Assembly (NCBI GenBank): GCA_964415295.1 | Contig: CAYPYN010000006.1 | Coordinates: 186,001 to 250,000, forward strand | DNA length: 64,000 nt | Direction of reading: 5' to 3' | Source: SB21 sp964415295 | GTDB lineage: Bacteria; CLD3; SB21 | In this document: positions 61,316 to 64,000 of the stretch, in pieces | How the letters are laid out: the number at the start of each line of letters is the position of its first letter | Position numbering within the stretch: the stretch's first letter is position 1 | Translations under genes and position numbers: made by a program | Notes under the pieces: model-generated | The model's input: only the letters and a program-made list of their open reading frames with translations | Told to the model about the DNA's origin: nothing | Databases searched by the model: none

Positions 61316-62035
61316 TTATGACGTAAGAATTGTGATAATCCTGCCGATTTCCACCACCGTTCCTCCCGGTCCTGCGGGCGCATTCTGATTCTGCAGATAA
61401 CTGATCAGCAGAAGTTCCATAACGCTGCCGCTGACGATCGGGATGCGCAGATTATCGCTGGTGCGCATGGGTAGTAATTCGACGATCGCCGCCACAAACG
61501 CACCGGAGAGGCGTATGTAAAATGGAATCTGCCCGAAGAACAAACCGGCGCCTACGGCCACGATCAGAAAGGCAACCGTTCCTTCGAGCGTTTTTGAAAA
61601 TATCCTGGTTCTGCCGAACGATTTTCCCACTATGGCCGCGGTGCCGTCGCCAAGGGTCAGGAACAGCAGGCACAGGATCGCGATCTCTTTGTGAAAGACA
61701 AGGATGACAAGAAACGACGATATGAGCAAATAAGTAGCTCCGGAATAGTGGAACGATTCCGTATCGCGAAGCAGGTTGCCGAAGATCCTGTGAAAGAACC
61801 GGTTGACGGCCGTATGCGCGAGCCTCGCGTATTCGATCAGAATGGCCAGCCCAAGGAGTCCGCCTAAAACCCACAAGGCCGTGTTATAATTTGTCAGGTA
61901 ATAGCCGATAGGAATAACGGTGGACAAAAAATGGAAACTCTTGCGCTTGATCTCGTTGATCAGACTGGTGTCGGCATTATCCTGTACGGGCAGGGACGGC
62001 TCGGCCGCGGCCGACATGTCGGGCTCTATGCTCAT
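61316..62035 (-). CDS. Polyprenol/diacylglycerol kinase-like membrane protein (SEC59/DGK1/VTE5 family)
   Basis: A 239-residue polytopic membrane protein with about six or seven helices after a cytosolic N-terminus. EIKRKSFHFLSTVIPI is the family start. LGDGTAAIVGKSFGRTRI and FSKTLEGTVAF form the CTP-binding signature (DG.A...G...G....KT.EG) of dolichol, phytol and diacylglycerol CTP kinases. It would phosphorylate a lipid alcohol such as undecaprenol or diacylglycerol, which could feed the lipid carrier used by the glycan locus. It is the first gene of a leftward operon with dnaG and ypdA. Confidence 0.85.
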   Translation of the reverse strand: MSIEPDMSAAAEPSLPVQDNADTSLINEIKRKSFHFLSTVIPIGYYLTNYNTALWVLGGLLGLAILIEYARLAHTAVNRFFHRIFGNLLRDTESFHYSGATYLLISSFLVILVFHKEIAILCLLFLTLGDGTAAIVGKSFGRTRIFSKTLEGTVAFLIVAVGAGLFFGQIPFYIRLSGAFVAAIVELLPMRTSDNLRIPIVSGSVMELLLISYLQNQNAPAGPGGTVVEIGRIITILTS

Positions 62036-62064
62036 GACTCAGCTTTTGTCGGTAATTTTGAAAC

Positions 62065-62093
62065 AATATAAACCCCGCGTGCATGTAATGCAA
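62065..62093 (-). promoter_or_regulatory. Putative promoter of the leftward operon
   Basis: On the minus strand TTGCAT (62088-62093), a 17-base spacer and TATATT (62065-62070) precede the kinase-like gene by about 30 bases. The -10 matches at 5 of 6, the -35 at 3 of 6. Confidence 0.4.
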
Positions 62094-62214
62094 AAGGTAA
62101 ATGAAAGCGACTTTACCGCAAAGACGCCATGGCGCTGAGAATAAGAACATTCTTAAAAAACTCCGCTTTGCGCTTCTCGATCCCTTTGCTGTTAAGATTT
62201 CTTAAACTTCCTAA

Positions 62215-62243
62215 TTGATTATCAAAACACGGTTGAATACATT
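62215..62243 (+). promoter_or_regulatory. Putative promoter of the HisN-like gene
   Basis: TTGATT (62215-62220), a 17-base spacer and TACATT (62238-62243) end 22 bases before the start codon. The same -10 hexamer occurs in the proposed valS promoter. The 230-bp divergent gap from 62036 to 62265 holds this and the leftward promoter, and nothing else recognised. Confidence 0.4.
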
Positions 62244-62265
62244 CTCAAGAAAAACGGCAGGACGC

Positions 62266-63066
62266 ATGCCCGATTCTACGATTATCAAAGATCTTCTGGA
62301 AGCCGCCACGGAAGCCGCGTATCAGGCCGGCCGGATAACGCTGGGGTATTACCGGTCCGGGCATTTTGAGGTTGAAACGAAATCCGATGATTCGCCCGTA
62401 ACGATGGCGGACAAAAAAGCGGAGCAATTCATCCGGCAGTTTGTTCAAAAGCAATTTCCCGACCATGCCGTACTTGGGGAGGAGTTTGGCGAGACGGAAG
62501 GTTCCTCGCCATACCGATGGATCATTGATCCCATTGACGGCACGAAATCGTTCATTCATGGGGTACCGCTGTATGGTACGATGATCGGTATCGAAGATCG
62601 GCGGCTCAAGGATGCGGTGATCGGTGCGATTTATTTTCCGGCACTGGACGAAATGTATGCAGCGGCGAAAGGGTCGGGAGCGTTTTGTAACGGGAGACGT
62701 ATTCAAGTATCAAATACCGAAAAGATCAGGGATGCGGTGGCGCTGGTAACCGATCCGTCGCAAGCGCAGGCCCATACCAAAGCCGAGGCCTTTGACAAAA
62801 TTCAGAAACAGGCCAAATTTGTTCGCACGTGGGGTGACTGTTACGGGCACATGATGGTGGCGAGCGGACGCGCGGAAATCATGTTCGATCCGAAGATGCA
62901 TGTGTGGGATACGGCGGCGCTCAAACCGATCGTGGAAGGAGCGGGAGGAAAAATATTTGATTGGAATGGACAAAAGGGATTGTATATTGAGGATGCGATC
63001 GCGTGCAACGCAGCGCTGGAGAGCGAAATTCTGAAAATGCTATCCTCAGGTCGATCATCTCAATAA
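62266..63066 (+). CDS. Inositol-monophosphatase-family phosphatase (HisN-like)
   Basis: Mg-dependent phosphatase of 266 residues. Metal-binding motifs are GEEFGE (71-76), IIDPIDGTKSFIHG (86-99) and, near the C-terminus, HVWDTAALKPIVEGAGG. The segment GTKSFIHGVPLYGTMIG is characteristic of the histidinol-phosphatase (HisN) branch rather than classical inositol monophosphatases, so histidinol-phosphate is the favoured substrate. The ATG at 62266 is preferred; a TTG at 62215 is in frame but falls within the proposed promoter. Confidence 0.88.
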   Translation: MPDSTIIKDLLEAATEAAYQAGRITLGYYRSGHFEVETKSDDSPVTMADKKAEQFIRQFVQKQFPDHAVLGEEFGETEGSSPYRWIIDPIDGTKSFIHGVPLYGTMIGIEDRRLKDAVIGAIYFPALDEMYAAAKGSGAFCNGRRIQVSNTEKIRDAVALVTDPSQAQAHTKAEAFDKIQKQAKFVRTWGDCYGHMMVASGRAEIMFDPKMHVWDTAALKPIVEGAGGKIFDWNGQKGLYIEDAIACNAALESEILKMLSSGRSSQ

Positions 63067-63101
63067 GCCGATGAAATCAACTTAATATTCGGAGAAACAT
63101 C

Positions 63102-64000
63102 ATGTCGTTTGACATTCAGGAAATTCTGGAAACAGTACGAATGACGGAAGTGGAGCATTTCGATATCCGTACGACCACGATGGGGATCAGCCTTCGCGAC
63201 TGCGCGCGCGGTTCCGCCCAGACCACGATCCAGGCGATCTACGACAAGATCTGCCGTTGCGCCGCCAAACACGTGGCCACGGCCAAAGACGTGGAAATGA
63301 AATACGGCATCGCGATCGCCAATAAACGCGTCTCGATTACGCCCGTTTCCATACCGTGCGACGGGTTCACATCCGCCGAATTTGTGCAACTCGCCCGTAA
63401 GCTCGACGAAGCGGCCGATACCATTGGCGTGGATTTCCTGGCCGGTTTTTCCGCGCTGGTTCAAAAAGGGTTTACCAAAGGCGACAAAGCGCTGATCGAA
63501 TCTATCCCGGAAGCCATCGGAACGACGAAACGCGTATGTTCGTCGGTGAATGTCGGTTCCACCAAGGCCGGTATCAACATGGATGCCGTGATCGCGATCG
63601 GTAAAGTGATCAAAGACCTTGCCGCGAAAACGGCCTCGGAAGGAGCGATCGGCTGTGCGAAGTTCGTCGTTTTCTGCAATGCGGTTGAGGATAATCCGTT
63701 CGTCGCCGGCGCATTCCACGGCATCAGCGAAAGCGAAGTGGTGATCAATGTCGGCATCAGCGGTCCCGGCGTGGTGCTCAAAGCGATACAGGAAGCGCCG
63801 AACGCGGACCTTGGGGAACTCTCCGAGATCATCAAGCGCATGACATTTAAGATTACGCGGGCGGGCGAACTGATAGGACGTGAAGTGGCCCGCATGCAGA
63901 ATGTGGAATTCGGTATCGTTGATCTTTCGCTGGCTCCGACGCCGGCGGTCGGCGACAGCATTGCGGATATTCTCGTAGCGATGGGATTGGAAGATGTGGG
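63102..64000 (+). CDS. UPF0210 (DUF711/PFL-like) family protein, 3' end cut by window
   Basis: 299 codons and two bases are visible and the frame is open at the right edge; family members are usually about 450 residues. It begins with FDIQEILETVRMTEVEHFDIRTTTMGISL-type sequence (recognisable by DIRTTTMGISL), then KRVSITPVSIPCDGF, VDFLAGFSALVQKG, VCSSVNVGSTKAGINMDAV, ASEGAIGCAKFVVFCNAVEDNPF (quoted in part) and FGIVDLSLAPTPAVGDS, all conserved in UPF0210 proteins. These are related in fold to pyruvate-formate-lyase-like barrels. The biological function is unknown. GGAG stands 7 bases before the ATG. Confidence 0.92.
   Translation, partial: MSFDIQEILETVRMTEVEHFDIRTTTMGISLRDCARGSAQTTIQAIYDKICRCAAKHVATAKDVEMKYGIAIANKRVSITPVSIPCDGFTSAEFVQLARKLDEAADTIGVDFLAGFSALVQKGFTKGDKALIESIPEAIGTTKRVCSSVNVGSTKAGINMDAVIAIGKVIKDLAAKTASEGAIGCAKFVVFCNAVEDNPFVAGAFHGISESEVVINVGISGPGVVLKAIQEAPNADLGELSEIIKRMTFKITRAGELIGREVARMQNVEFGIVDLSLAPTPAVGDSIADILVAMGLEDV

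Noticed and set aside
1..64000. tRNA or rRNA genes, CRISPR array, insertion sequence, integrase, prophage, attachment site
   Set aside because: None was recognised on reading through. Gaps are short and filled by hairpins or promoter-like sites, and no direct-repeat array or transposase motif was seen. A dedicated tRNA search was not possible.

Overview
The window is a dense stretch of bacterial chromosome with two parts. About 1-42,500 is a large surface-polysaccharide (O-antigen or capsule-type) locus. About 42,500-64,000 carries housekeeping and lineage genes. The host looks like a member of the Fibrobacteres-Chlorobi-Bacteroidetes superphylum outside the classical Bacteroidia, for example an Ignavibacteria-, Calditrichaeota- or KSB1-like lineage. 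The evidence is a large secreted protein (34384-38004) ending in a type IX secretion sorting domain with the YPNPFN motif, a YpdA-type disulfide reductase, a Wzi-like barrel, and clear Shine-Dalgarno sequences (several in front of TTG starts) that typical Bacteroidia usually lack. The phylum call is inference; no rRNA is present.

Locus layout: a methyltransferase cut by the left edge; gmd; two methyltransferases; a GT4 transferase; a second Gmd-like enzyme; another GT-B protein; a WecB/WbpI-type 2-epimerase; a Wzz-like chain-length protein without a kinase domain; a 4-epimerase; wlbA-wlbB-wlbC; an epimerase/aminotransferase pair; an asparagine-synthase-like amidotransferase; an unusual set of amidohydrolase, methyltransferase, class I aminotransferase and ATP-grasp ligase; wbpG-hisH-hisF; wzx; a second asparagine-synthase-like gene; GT-B transferases; an RmlD-like reductase; an acetyltransferase; and a Wzy-like polymerase. 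Most joints are stop/start overlaps or gaps below about 40 bp, so 1-34167 reads as one or a few long transcripts. A gap then precedes the kelch/LamG/Ig-like T9SS protein, the initiating polyprenyl-phosphate sugar transferase, an SGNH hydrolase and a Wzi-like barrel.

Together the genes describe a Wzx/Wzy-dependent polymer. It probably contains a 6-deoxyhexose made from GDP-mannose and a 2,3-diamino-2,3-dideoxyuronic acid whose 3-N-acetyl is turned into an acetamidino group by WbpG/HisH/HisF. Uronate amidation by the AsnB-like enzymes is possible. The UDP-GlcNAc 6-dehydrogenase, RmlA/B/C, Wza and Wzc are not in the window.

The right part holds arginase, a membrane-anchored GH2-fold protein that lacks both catalytic glutamates, pyrE, a WalJ-like metallo-hydrolase, an unrecognised 600-residue helical protein, an AAG-type 3-methyladenine glycosylase, valS, a homocysteine methyltransferase, gdhA, and a protein joining two receiver-like domains to a PPDK-type ATP-grasp domain. 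These are followed by a leftward operon (polyprenol/diacylglycerol kinase-like, dnaG, ypdA), a HisN-like phosphatase and a UPF0210 protein cut by the right edge. No tRNA, rRNA, CRISPR array, insertion sequence or phage gene was seen. No gap exceeds about 230 bp.
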